Shown here piece after piece: positions 44,250 through 52,445 of a DNA stretch of 64,000 nt. Below the pieces are notes generated by a model, which saw only the letters and a program-made list of their open reading frames with translations, was not told the DNA's origin and did not search any database. The stretch's first letter is position 1. Each line of letters opens with the position of its first letter. A program made the position numbers and the translations under genes. Source of the stretch: UBA4466 sp963925035 (lineage in GTDB: Bacteria > Bacteroidota > Bacteroidia > Flavobacteriales_D > Crocinitomicaceae); the NCBI GenBank assembly GCA_963925035.1, contig CAWUSK010000010.1, positions 1 to 64,000 on the forward strand, in the 5' to 3' direction.

Positions 44250-45688
44250 TGCAAGAACTGAAGGATAACAAAATTATCATCGGATTTAGTCTTATCTACA
44301 TTGCTCTATCCGGTTACTTGGTGTGGACTGACTTAACGTTTTTAGTCCTTGCGCCAATTGGTTTGTTAGCCATTTATTTTGCAATTTTCTATACCGAATA
44401 CATGTATTTGGGAATTGCGTTTCTTACACCGCTTTCCATCAACATCGAAGAGTTTACTGAAAGTTTTGGTCTTTACATTCCAACCGAGCCCTTGTTATTT
44501 GGCTTAATGATTTTGCTCTTAATGCAGCAAACTCAGAAAAACCTCATCGATAAAGACGTTTGGAAGAACCCAATTATCTGGGCCGTTCTGTTTTATGTCG
44601 GTTGGATTTTCATTACTTCATTCACCAGCTCCTTGCCACTCGTTTCGTTTAAATTTTTACTCGCCCGTTTGTGGTTCATCGTTCCATTGTTAATTTTCGG
44701 GACACGCATCTTTAACAAACGAGAGAACATCATTCGTTTTATTTGGATGTTTTGTATTGCCATGTGTATCGCCATTTGTTATACACTTGTAATCCACGCG
44801 AGTTACGCTTTTGGAGAACAAGAAGGACATTGGGTAATGTGGCCGTTTTTTAAAGATCACACGATTTACGGTGCTACAATTGCGTTTACCGTTCCTATGG
44901 CATTTGGACTTTATTTCTCTAAGAAACATGCTCCTTTGGTGAGCGTTTTCTTGTTGGGAATTATTGGAATAATCTTACTTGGATTGTTCTTCTCGTACAC
45001 GCGAGCGGCTTGGTTAAGTGTTATTGCGGCCTTGGGAGTTTTAGCATTGATTAAATTCAAAGTGAAATTTAGTCTACTTGCCTCTATTGCTGCTTTCTTA
45101 TTGGTGGCGTTGTATTTTTCTTGGGACACTATTCAAATGGAGTTGGCTCGAAACACGCAAGAACATACGACTGAGCAATTTGGCGAAAAATTACAAAGTG
45201 CGGCCAACGTAACAACAGATGCTTCTAACTTGGAACGTTTGAATCGTTGGTCTTGTGCGATAAATATGTTTGAAGAACGTCCTCTTCTCGGTTTTGGACC
45301 AGGAACTTACGCTTTTGAATATGCACGTTTTCAGCATCCAGACAATTTAACCATCATTTCTACCAACTTTGGCGATCAAGGAAATGCGCACAGCGAATAC
45401 TTAGGTCCAATGGCTGAAATGGGCATTTTTGGATTGCTAGCCATGGTACTTATTGTGATAGCAATTTTCTACAAAAGCATCACATTGTATAACAAATGGC
45501 CAGCAGAAGACAAACAAATGCGTGTGATTCTCCTCGCCATGATTCTCGCTTTGGTTACCTACTTCGTGCATGGATTGTTGAACAATTACCTCGATACAGA
45601 CAAAGCAGCCGTTCCAATTTGGTCGTTCTGTGCAGCGTTTATTGGATTGGAAATTGGATTGAAGAAGAAAATTGAAAAAGCGCAATAG
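44249..45688 (+). CDS. O-antigen ligase/polymerase family membrane protein
   Basis: A 479-residue protein with about 12 membrane segments and the Wzy_C/WaaL signature. A large periplasmic loop follows 'GLFFSYTRAAWLSV' (the conserved Arg region) and contains 'RLNRWSCAINMFEERPLLGFGPGTYAF' features, ending with 'GNAHSEYLGPMAEMGIFGLL' (the conserved His region). Members either polymerise O-units or join polysaccharide to lipid A core. The start is a GTG overlapping the Wzz-like stop, so translation is coupled. Which of the two activities applies cannot be told. Confidence 0.87.
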   Translation: MQELKDNKIIIGFSLIYIALSGYLVWTDLTFLVLAPIGLLAIYFAIFYTEYMYLGIAFLTPLSINIEEFTESFGLYIPTEPLLFGLMILLLMQQTQKNLIDKDVWKNPIIWAVLFYVGWIFITSFTSSLPLVSFKFLLARLWFIVPLLIFGTRIFNKRENIIRFIWMFCIAMCIAICYTLVIHASYAFGEQEGHWVMWPFFKDHTIYGATIAFTVPMAFGLYFSKKHAPLVSVFLLGIIGIILLGLFFSYTRAAWLSVIAALGVLALIKFKVKFSLLASIAAFLLVALYFSWDTIQMELARNTQEHTTEQFGEKLQSAANVTTDASNLERLNRWSCAINMFEERPLLGFGPGTYAFEYARFQHPDNLTIISTNFGDQGNAHSEYLGPMAEMGIFGLLAMVLIVIAIFYKSITLYNKWPAEDKQMRVILLAMILALVTYFVHGLLNNYLDTDKAAVPIWSFCAAFIGLEIGLKKKIEKAQ

Positions 45689-45694
45689 TTCGAC

Positions 45695-46204
45695 ATGCAG
45701 ATCACATTAGCTAAAACTTCCCAACTCTCTTCCATGATGGACATCGTCTTGGATGCGCAAAAGTATTTAGCGCAATTAGGAATTGATCAATGGCAAAATG
45801 GTTATCCAAACGAAGCGGTTTTGCTCAACGACATTCATAACAACGAAAGCTATTGTGTTTTTGATGATGACGGGCAACTGATGGGAATGACCATGTTCAC
45901 AACACGACCAGAAAATACATATAACGCAATCGATGGGAACTGGTTGACTGCAGACGATGCTGAATATGGCGTAATTCACCGTTTAGCGGTCAGTAACCGT
46001 CACCGAAGTCATGGAGTAGCAAAGTTTATCTTTGAGCAGTGTGAAGCGCAATTAAAAGCTAATAATGTACAATCGATGCGCATTGACACGCACGAAGAAA
46101 ATAAAGGCATGCAGAAACTGATTGCACAACTCGGTTATGATTACTGTGGCGTAATTTTGTTGGAAAATGGCGACAAGCGAATTGCTTACGAGAAAGTGTT
46201 TTAA
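45695..46204 (+). CDS. GNAT family N-acetyltransferase
   Basis: A 169-residue GNAT-fold protein. The acetyl-CoA-binding segment is seen in 'HRLAVSNRHRSHGVAKFIFEQC' style sequence (the R/Q-x-x-G-x-A/G loop as 'RHRSHGVA') near residues 98-110, followed by 'MRIDTHEENKGMQKLIAQLGY', typical of motif B. The N-terminus ('SSMMDIVLDAQKYLAQLGIDQW') matches small-molecule GNATs. The acceptor is unknown. It starts 6 bases after the O-antigen ligase-like gene, so it may be co-transcribed. Confidence 0.85.
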   Translation: MQITLAKTSQLSSMMDIVLDAQKYLAQLGIDQWQNGYPNEAVLLNDIHNNESYCVFDDDGQLMGMTMFTTRPENTYNAIDGNWLTADDAEYGVIHRLAVSNRHRSHGVAKFIFEQCEAQLKANNVQSMRIDTHEENKGMQKLIAQLGYDYCGVILLENGDKRIAYEKVF

Positions 46205-46215
46205 GCTATTCATTT

Positions 46216-46239
46216 ATCACGCGATAGGAATCGCGCGAT
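46216..46239. terminator. Hairpin between convergent genes, possible terminator
   Basis: ATCACGCGAT and ATCGCGCGAT form a GC-rich stem with one mismatch around AGGA, in the 61-base gap between the GNAT and methyltransferase genes. There is no T-run, but the placement between two gene ends suggests a termination or end-protecting role. A short palindrome CTAACGTTAG follows at 46242-46251. Confidence 0.45.
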
Positions 46240-46265
46240 AGCTAACGTTAGAAAAGGTGTTTTGC

Positions 46266-47036
46266 CTATTTCTCAGCGATATAAAACAAATCAATGCAAT
46301 TGTCTTTTGCTTCAGCAACAAAGTAGTCTTCCATTTTAATGTGACTTCCGCTATCGCTCAATTTGTTTCTATTTCTTCGGTTCATTATATCGTAAGGAAC
46401 TTGCAGGATCTGACGCGGTAAATTGTATTGCAGGTTAAAAATATCAAAACGCATGATCCGCTGCACCGACTTTTTATTCACCTCGTAATACTCCATTACT
46501 GTTTCGTTTCCGAAAACACCATTCGATTCGACAGATGAAAAACTAGATTTTAATAAGGTTGTTAATTCTGCGACCGTATATTCACGCATGTGCCAAGGAT
46601 TTCTAGTCAACGACATTTTTTTATTCGGAGTAGTAACAATAAACTTTCCTCCTTTTTTCAATACACGGTGAATTTCTTTTACATAATCCCCGTCTTTCTT
46701 GATATGTTCTATTACTTGGAAAGAAACAACAAAATCGAAATGATTGTCAGGTAAACCTATTAATGGCGGTACGTTCATTTGCTTGAATTTAACGTTGGCC
46801 AACTTTTCGCTCAATTCCGTTCCTACTTGAGAAGCAAACTTATCAATAGTTAAAAACGTATCTGCTTTTTCGCTCAGCATTTCGACTCCGTAACCGCTTC
46901 CTGTTCCTATTTCCAGTACATTGCCGTGAATTCTTTTTGCTGCTTCAACGTAAGCCAACACACTTCGTTGGTAGACATAGTTATCAGAAACATCACTTTG
47001 AGAAACGCGTTCTGCCGTTTGAATTTTTTTGCTCAT
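46266..47036 (-). CDS. Class I SAM-dependent methyltransferase
   Basis: A 256-residue methyltransferase with the SAM-binding motif 'NVLEIGTGSGYGVEML' (motif I), the acidic strand end 'FLTIDKF', motif post I 'FDFVVSFQVIEHI' and 'LKKGGKFIVTTPN'. This is the Methyltransf_11 type, as found in ubiquinone/menaquinone, lipid and sugar methylases. The substrate is unknown. Position next to envelope genes favours a glycan or lipid. It has its own promoter, whose -33 box overlaps the end of the EnvC-like gene. Confidence 0.88.
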   Translation of the reverse strand: MSKKIQTAERVSQSDVSDNYVYQRSVLAYVEAAKRIHGNVLEIGTGSGYGVEMLSEKADTFLTIDKFASQVGTELSEKLANVKFKQMNVPPLIGLPDNHFDFVVSFQVIEHIKKDGDYVKEIHRVLKKGGKFIVTTPNKKMSLTRNPWHMREYTVAELTTLLKSSFSSVESNGVFGNETVMEYYEVNKKSVQRIMRFDIFNLQYNLPRQILQVPYDIMNRRNRNKLSDSGSHIKMEDYFVAEAKDNCIDLFYIAEK

Positions 47037-47059
47037 ACTATCTTTAATCTATCGAGGCG

Positions 47060-47089
47060 CAAAAATACGCAACTTAATGTGAAACCCAA
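47060..47089 (-). promoter_or_regulatory. Complete Bacteroidota promoter of the methyltransferase gene
   Basis: On the minus strand TTG (CAA at 47087-47089) and TATTTTTG (47060-47067) are separated by 19 bp, a textbook -33/-7 pair. The -33 box lies inside the last codons of the upstream EnvC-like gene, so this gene can be expressed on its own. Confidence 0.72.
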
Positions 47090-48375
47090 AGTGTCGGATT
47101 CAAGCACGTAACTTCACTTCCCACAACATGATGAATTTCAAAATGCGCCACAGACATATTTTGTTTGTCCTTAGAAAGTAAAGAGCCAATCACTTTTTTG
47201 GTTGTGACCTTCATTCCAACGCTCACGTATGTATCTTTCAAATTGCTGTAAACCGTTCTGTAATTTCCGTGTTTAATAATCACTACTTTTCCTGCCCCTG
47301 GAATGTTCAATACACTTGTTACTTCACCATCAAAAACACATCGTACTTGGGCGTTTTTAGGTGAACTGATATCAATTCCACGGTTGTTCGTGTAAACATT
47401 GCTCAATGTGGGATGAGGATTTTTCCCGAAACCTTCAGTGATACTTCCTTTGTCCACAGGCCAAGGTAAACTACCTTTATTTCCTTCAAATGAAGCGCTC
47501 AACTTTGCCGACTCTTTTGTCTCCTCAAAAGCAATTGCTTCTGCTTCTTTCGCATCCTCTGGCTTGGTAACCGTTGGATTTTTAGCTGCTGCAGCTGCTG
47601 CCGCTTTTCTTCTCGCTTCTTCTTCACGCTTACGTTTTGCTTCAGCTTCCGCAATTTCCTTTTTTATCGCAGCATTAATTTGCTCACGCAATACCGCTTT
47701 CTTGCGTTCTTCTTCTTTCAGCTGCGCAACAATTGCACCTTCTTCTTGTTTGAATTTTGCGTGAACTTCCTGTTGCTTAACCTTGTCCCTTTCTATGGCT
47801 GCTTTCTCCTTACTTTTTTCGCTCATGATGGAAAGCTTGTACTTCTTTTCCTTTTCTATTGCGTCAATTTCCTTTTTAATCAACGATTGATTTTGCTGAA
47901 TCACCAAGAATTGCTTTTGTTGGATTTCAGAAATGCGTTCCAAATACTTTTGACGTTTCAGTGCTTCGTAATAGTCTTCTGAAGAGAACAAATACATCAG
48001 TTTCCCATACTTGTTTCTGTGCTTGTAAGCGTAAATCAACAAGAGCTTGTACTGTTTTTTCAATTCAGTAATTTTCTCGCTTAACTCAGATATTTGAAGT
48101 GATTTTTTTTGAACATTGAGTTCAGCACCACGAATTTGATTGTCGTAATTCTTTAACAACTGTTCTCGAAAAGTGATTTGATTTTCAATGACTTTTAGTT
48201 CATTCAATGAAGTCGCTGTATTCGTTTGAGATTTACTCAATAATAACTTCGTATCGTTGATTTTTTGCTCCAAACGATCTTGCTCGCGCTTTAATTTTTC
48301 GCTGGTAGATTGCGAAAAAGTAAACGACGTTAAAAAAACAAAAGCAACAACTATTATTCTATTCACAGCGTTCAT
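47074..48375 (-). CDS. EnvC-like murein hydrolase activator (coiled coil + degenerate LytM)
   Basis: A 433-residue exported protein. After a signal peptide ('VVAFVFLTSFTFSQS') come ~230 residues of heptad coiled coil in two stretches and an Ala/Lys-rich linker ('RRKAAAAAAAKNP'). A C-terminal LytM/M23 domain follows. The zinc ligands of active M23 enzymes are changed: the first motif reads 'NRGIDISSP' with Asn for His, and the HxH motif reads 'VAHFEIHH' with Ala for the first His. It should therefore activate amidases, as EnvC does, and not cut peptidoglycan itself (family knowledge plus inference). Its start overlaps the DUF4292 gene end by 17 bases. Confidence 0.88.
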   Translation of the reverse strand: MNAVNRIIVVAFVFLTSFTFSQSTSEKLKREQDRLEQKINDTKLLLSKSQTNTATSLNELKVIENQITFREQLLKNYDNQIRGAELNVQKKSLQISELSEKITELKKQYKLLLIYAYKHRNKYGKLMYLFSSEDYYEALKRQKYLERISEIQQKQFLVIQQNQSLIKKEIDAIEKEKKYKLSIMSEKSKEKAAIERDKVKQQEVHAKFKQEEGAIVAQLKEEERKKAVLREQINAAIKKEIAEAEAKRKREEEARRKAAAAAAAKNPTVTKPEDAKEAEAIAFEETKESAKLSASFEGNKGSLPWPVDKGSITEGFGKNPHPTLSNVYTNNRGIDISSPKNAQVRCVFDGEVTSVLNIPGAGKVVIIKHGNYRTVYSNLKDTYVSVGMKVTTKKVIGSLLSKDKQNMSVAHFEIHHVVGSEVTCLNPTLWVSH

Positions 48376-49168
48376 AGGATTCTGGAATTACAAAATAAAT
48401 TGGTTCATTCTCATTCATTCGTGTCTTACGGTATTCCAAACCAATATTCATGATTTTTTTTGGCGTCGATAAATACAAATTGACATCAGAAGGCACTAAA
48501 TATCCATCAACCATCTCCCGCGAGAGATAATCCAATTGAATTATGGCAGAGTCTTCTGGACTTTCGATGCGCATAGATTTCAAGTTTTTCAAATCTTCGG
48601 ACAAAGTATAGTACGTAATAATTTCTCTGCCGTGTCTGCGTTCGTTCTTTTTTATGTCCTTTTTTCGATGCGAACTAATTGTGTAATTGTAAGGGTCATT
48701 TATTTGAAAATAACGCTCGTTGGTATCATAATCGATTGGAAGACCCAATATTAATTCTTCAACGTTTTTATAACTGAAATCAATGGAGTAATTGTCTTGA
48801 ATATAATCCAGACTTTCCTTCACATAGCACTTTGAGCGCTTGTCCGTCATTGTAACAGAATCCTTAGTTAACAGCGCGTTCAACACAGGTATTTTGGCAA
48901 ATGTGATCAAGGCATTTACCGCACTATCAGATTTAATTCGCACCGAAGTTTTGAAACTCACGTTTTGGGTAGAATCTTGAAGTTTTGTGGAAATCTTTGA
49001 ATAAAAATGTTGAAATTTCACCGAGGCAAGACTGTCCAACACGTGTATAAGGTAATTGTCTTTTACCTTAGGTAATTTGACTAAAGTAATTTCCGTTGTC
49101 GTTTTTGAACAAGAGAAAAGTATTCCTAAAACAAGAAAAAGATAACCGAATTTAAAATTGTGGCTCAT
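48359..49168 (-). CDS. DUF4292 family lipoprotein
   Basis: A 269-residue lipoprotein with lipidation Cys20 in 'GILFSCSK'. The body has the DUF4292 pattern, related in fold to LolA/LolB-like lipoprotein carriers: 'SKISTKLQDSTQNVSFKTSVRIKSDS'-like strands, 'LLTKDSVTMTDKRSKCYV' and 'LILGLPIDYD'. It is possibly involved in outer-membrane lipoprotein handling. It overlaps both neighbours by 17 bases (TPR gene upstream, EnvC-like gene downstream), so the three are translated together. The exact role is unknown. Confidence 0.88.
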   Translation of the reverse strand: MSHNFKFGYLFLVLGILFSCSKTTTEITLVKLPKVKDNYLIHVLDSLASVKFQHFYSKISTKLQDSTQNVSFKTSVRIKSDSAVNALITFAKIPVLNALLTKDSVTMTDKRSKCYVKESLDYIQDNYSIDFSYKNVEELILGLPIDYDTNERYFQINDPYNYTISSHRKKDIKKNERRHGREIITYYTLSEDLKNLKSMRIESPEDSAIIQLDYLSREMVDGYLVPSDVNLYLSTPKKIMNIGLEYRKTRMNENEPIYFVIPESYERCE

Positions 49169-50867
49169 AATATTTTTTCTCTAATATTTTTTTCTCCAAA
49201 TTTTTATTTGAAGAATTTAATTTTTTTGCTTTTTCCCACCAAATAATTGCCTCATGCACATTTCCAGTTTTGAAAAAAGCATCGCCCATGTGCTCTAAAA
49301 TGGCTTTATCATTTTCATCTAGTGCGTGTGCCTTTTCGTATTCTACTTTGGCTTTTGCGTAATCTCCTTTTTGAAACAGCACGAAGCCATAAGTGTCAAT
49401 AAAATGTGCGTGAATTGGAGAACCTGTCATTGCCTGCTGAGACAAGGAAATCGCCAATTCTAAATCTACTTTAGCCAACGCCAATCTATACGCATAGTTA
49501 TTCTTTAATAGGCTGCTGAATGCGTCCAATTCAACTGCTTTTGCGTAATTTTCTTTTCCTTTTTTGATGTCTGAAATTCCGAAATATGCTTCTCCTAACT
49601 GCCCAAAAAACTCGGCTTCCATGCGCTTATCATTGATGATCATTTCTATACCAACGGACAATAGATCAATGGCTTCGTTGTGTTTGCCTATTTGATTTGC
49701 TGCTACGCCGTACAATAGCGAAACAGTTGTGTTTGTTGGGAAAAGTGAAGCACATTCTTTACCATCAGCATATAATTCCGGAAACATTTTGGCTTGATAT
49801 TCCATAATCAATACTTGGTTCCAAATAGCAAAAACAGATTTATCCAATTCCAAGGCACGCTTGTACGCTTTTAAAGCTGCATCATCTTTTTCTGCACGCA
49901 AATAATAATCTCCCTGAATTGAATGCGCTTTCGATTCATTCGGATAATCAAGTGCCATTTGATTCACCAGCAACTTGATTTTTGGATCTATGGTAAGACT
50001 CGATTCATGCACGCTGATTAATATTTTCATTTTAGTGTCAATATCAACATCTGGAGATTGAAATGCCAACGTTAATTCGTCGTAAGCTTTTTGTTCGTCC
50101 TTTTGTTGCAGATATACATCCGCCAGGGCCAAGTGGGCACGACCATTCTCTGGATCAGCTTTCACCAATTCCTTCAACATCGAAATCGCTTTACCCTCCT
50201 GATTCGATTTGAAATAATAATCGACATAAGTTGCGATTATTTGCGCATCGTTTGGATACATTTTTTTTGCTTTCTCCAACTCAAGAAGCGCCTTTTCGGT
50301 TTGTTTATCGTTCATGTACAAGTTGTACTTTTCAATCGATAAAGGTGGATTTAATCCGACTTGGTCTTGTGTCTTATTCAACGCGTCAATCGCTTTGTCA
50401 ATTTCTCCCGTTCGCACTAAAACTCTAGCATAACCATATTGCCATTCGATATTTCGAGGTTCAATGGTTACTAGTTTTTTGAAATTGGCACTTGACTTTA
50501 CAAGATCACCTTGTTCAAAATACATGTACGCCAATTCTTGAATATACCAAGTGTTTTTCGGGTCAATCTCTGCCGCTTTTAGAATATATCCAGCTGATTT
50601 TTCAGGATTTCCTTTTCCCAATTCAAGTTTGGAAAGCGCATAATAAACTGCATCATCTGTTTGTTTAATTGCCAAGCAGCCTTCCAGTTTTGAAATGGCT
50701 TCGTCTGCGCGACCTTGCGCTTTGAAACGCATTCCCTCGTGAAAAAAGGAAATATATGGATAATCACTTGCGCTAACAGTTGGTTTTTCTGTCGCAAGTT
50801 GTTTTTTTGTAACGCACGAAGCAAGAAAAAATCCAAGAGAAAGTAATATCGTTAGTTGTCTAATCAT
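49152..50867 (-). CDS. TPR-repeat lipoprotein
   Basis: A 571-residue lipoprotein (Cys18 in 'GFFLASCVTK') made almost wholly of tetratricopeptide repeats. Examples are 'AIDALNKTQDQVGLNPPLS', 'ALKAYKRALELDKSVFAIW', 'AKVEYEKAHALDENDKAILEHMGDAFFKTG' (conserved core 'LEHMGDAFFKTG') and 'AIIWWEKAKKLNSSNK'. It is a scaffold at the periplasmic side of a membrane. Partners are likely encoded in the same overlapping run (DUF4292, EnvC-like, nucleotidyltransferase). It overlaps the nucleotidyltransferase gene by 8 bases and the DUF4292 gene by 17. Confidence 0.9.
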   Translation of the reverse strand: MIRQLTILLSLGFFLASCVTKKQLATEKPTVSASDYPYISFFHEGMRFKAQGRADEAISKLEGCLAIKQTDDAVYYALSKLELGKGNPEKSAGYILKAAEIDPKNTWYIQELAYMYFEQGDLVKSSANFKKLVTIEPRNIEWQYGYARVLVRTGEIDKAIDALNKTQDQVGLNPPLSIEKYNLYMNDKQTEKALLELEKAKKMYPNDAQIIATYVDYYFKSNQEGKAISMLKELVKADPENGRAHLALADVYLQQKDEQKAYDELTLAFQSPDVDIDTKMKILISVHESSLTIDPKIKLLVNQMALDYPNESKAHSIQGDYYLRAEKDDAALKAYKRALELDKSVFAIWNQVLIMEYQAKMFPELYADGKECASLFPTNTTVSLLYGVAANQIGKHNEAIDLLSVGIEMIINDKRMEAEFFGQLGEAYFGISDIKKGKENYAKAVELDAFSSLLKNNYAYRLALAKVDLELAISLSQQAMTGSPIHAHFIDTYGFVLFQKGDYAKAKVEYEKAHALDENDKAILEHMGDAFFKTGNVHEAIIWWEKAKKLNSSNKNLEKKILEKKYYEPQF

Positions 50868-51879
50868 TTACTTGTGTATAATCTCCTATGCTCAAATCTT
50901 GCGCCAAACCGCTGTAATTCACTTCCGAGCCAATCATTGAATCTTTTAAAATCACATTATTTAATGTGGTATTATGTTGTACAATCGAATTTGAAATAAT
51001 ACTATTTGAAATCACTGTATTTGCTCCAATTGAAGCATAAGGTCCAACTATTGAATTTAAAACTATTACGTTTTCACCAATAAAACAAGGTTCAATAATT
51101 TTTCCATTTTCAATTTTCACAGTAGCTGAAATTGTATTCACTCCTTTCTTCTGTTCGTTTTTCAGCACTTGTTGATTCGTTTCAATTGTTACTTTCTTAT
51201 TTCCACAGTCCATCCATTGATCAACATCTCCCGTTTTAAAAACTTTTCCTTTCGCCATCATTCCTTTGATTCCGTCGTTGATTTGGTATTCACCGCCATG
51301 AATGATATTGTTATCCAAAACCGTTTGCAATTCTATTTTCAAGTCGTTTCCTTCTTTGAAATAATAAATTCCAATCACCGCCTTATCGCTGACAAATTCT
51401 GTTGGCTTTTCAACCAATTCAATAATCTCTTGTTTATCATTCAACTGAACTACTCCAAATGCTTCTGGTCGTTCAACTTGTTTCACCCAAATCACCGCAT
51501 CTGCCGCAGGATCCAATTTAAAATCTGCTTGAATCAATGTATCTGCATATGCAATTACCGTTGGTCCAGAAAGTGAATCTTTTGCGCACATAATAGCATG
51601 TCCAGTTCCCAAAGGTTGATCTTGACGATAAATCGATACTTTCGCTCCTAAATCTTCTGCCAATTTCTTCAAACTTGCAACCACCTCATCTCCGAAAAAA
51701 GCCTCATCTCCGAGGATAAACGCTACTTCTTCAATTTGTTCACCAACAATTTCTGCAATGTCCTTAACCAAACGATTCACAATCGGCTGGCCAGCCACAG
51801 GAATAAGTGGTTTAGGAACAGTTAATGTATGAGGTCTTAATCGGCTACCTCGTCCAGCCATCGGGACAATTATCTTCAT
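50860..51879 (-). CDS. Sugar-phosphate nucleotidyltransferase with left-handed beta-helix tail
   Basis: A 339-residue enzyme that joins a sugar 1-phosphate to an NTP. The N-terminal signature 'VPMAGRGSRLRPHTLTVPKPL' type loop is complete ('MAGRGSRLRP', 'PKPLIPVAGQP'). 'GTGHAIMCAKDSLSG' and 'VEKPTEF' are further family motifs, and 'GEYQINDGIKGM' marks the sugar site. The C-terminus has hexapeptide-repeat turns ('VIVLNSIVGPYASIGANTVI'), as in glucose-1-phosphate thymidylyl/uridylyl- and mannose-1-phosphate transferases. The exact sugar and nucleotide are unknown. It begins the overlapping run towards the TPR gene, 42 bases after dut. Confidence 0.88.
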   Translation of the reverse strand: MKIIVPMAGRGSRLRPHTLTVPKPLIPVAGQPIVNRLVKDIAEIVGEQIEEVAFILGDEAFFGDEVVASLKKLAEDLGAKVSIYRQDQPLGTGHAIMCAKDSLSGPTVIAYADTLIQADFKLDPAADAVIWVKQVERPEAFGVVQLNDKQEIIELVEKPTEFVSDKAVIGIYYFKEGNDLKIELQTVLDNNIIHGGEYQINDGIKGMMAKGKVFKTGDVDQWMDCGNKKVTIETNQQVLKNEQKKGVNTISATVKIENGKIIEPCFIGENVIVLNSIVGPYASIGANTVISNSIISNSIVQHNTTLNNVILKDSMIGSEVNYSGLAQDLSIGDYTQVND

Positions 51880-51921
51880 TTTAATTCAATTTTATCTAAG
51901 TCTAAATACTGATGCATTTCC

Positions 51922-52356
51922 TTATTTAACTCCTGTACTTCCAAATCCACCTTCACCTCTTTCGGTTTCAGTCAACATTTCTGCTGCTATCCATTTTGCC
52001 TGTTTCACTTTTGCGAAAACCAGTTGTGCAACACGTTCACCATCTTCAATCACAAACGTTTCGCTGGATAAGTTAATCAATATTACTCCTACTTCTCCTC
52101 TATAATCGGCATCTACAGTTCCAGGCGCATTCAATACAGAAATTCCCTTTTTTAACGCCAATCCACTTCTTGAACGCACTTGGCATTCATATCCTTCAGG
52201 AATTTCCATGAAAAGTCCTGTTTTTACCAATGCCCTTTCCAAAGGCTTCAATTCAATTGGCGCATCAATATTTGCACGTACGTCTAACCCTGCTGAAGCT
52301 TTTGTTTCATACGCTGGTAAGGCGTGTTTGGATTGATTGATAACTTTAACTTTCAT
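51922..52356 (-). CDS. dut: dUTP diphosphatase
   Basis: Hydrolyses dUTP to dUMP, keeping uracil out of DNA and feeding thymidylate synthesis. The 144-residue protein has the five trimeric dUTPase motifs: 'AGLDVRANID' (1), 'RSRSGLALKKGI' (2), 'GTVDADYRGEVGVI' (3, with the catalytic Asp), 'GERVAQLVF' (4) and the P-loop-like 'ERGEGGFGSTG' (5). The ATG at 52356 gives the usual start 'MKVKVINQ'; an in-frame TTG four codons upstream lies closer to the promoter box and is not needed. Confidence 0.97.
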   Translation of the reverse strand: MKVKVINQSKHALPAYETKASAGLDVRANIDAPIELKPLERALVKTGLFMEIPEGYECQVRSRSGLALKKGISVLNAPGTVDADYRGEVGVILINLSSETFVIEDGERVAQLVFAKVKQAKWIAAEMLTETERGEGGFGSTGVK

Positions 52357-52385
52357 ATCTATGCACAAATCTTCAAATAAACGTT

Positions 52386-52393
52386 CAAAATTA
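52386..52393 (-). promoter_or_regulatory. -7 promoter box of dut
   Basis: The minus strand reads TAATTTTG (TAnnTTTG), 29 bases before the ATG at 52356. No TTG is seen at the -33 position. Confidence 0.5.
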
Positions 52394-52445
52394 CAAAAAA
52401 ATGAGGCGTTAGAAATTGAAAAACGGTGTGAAATGAAAGAAGTTA

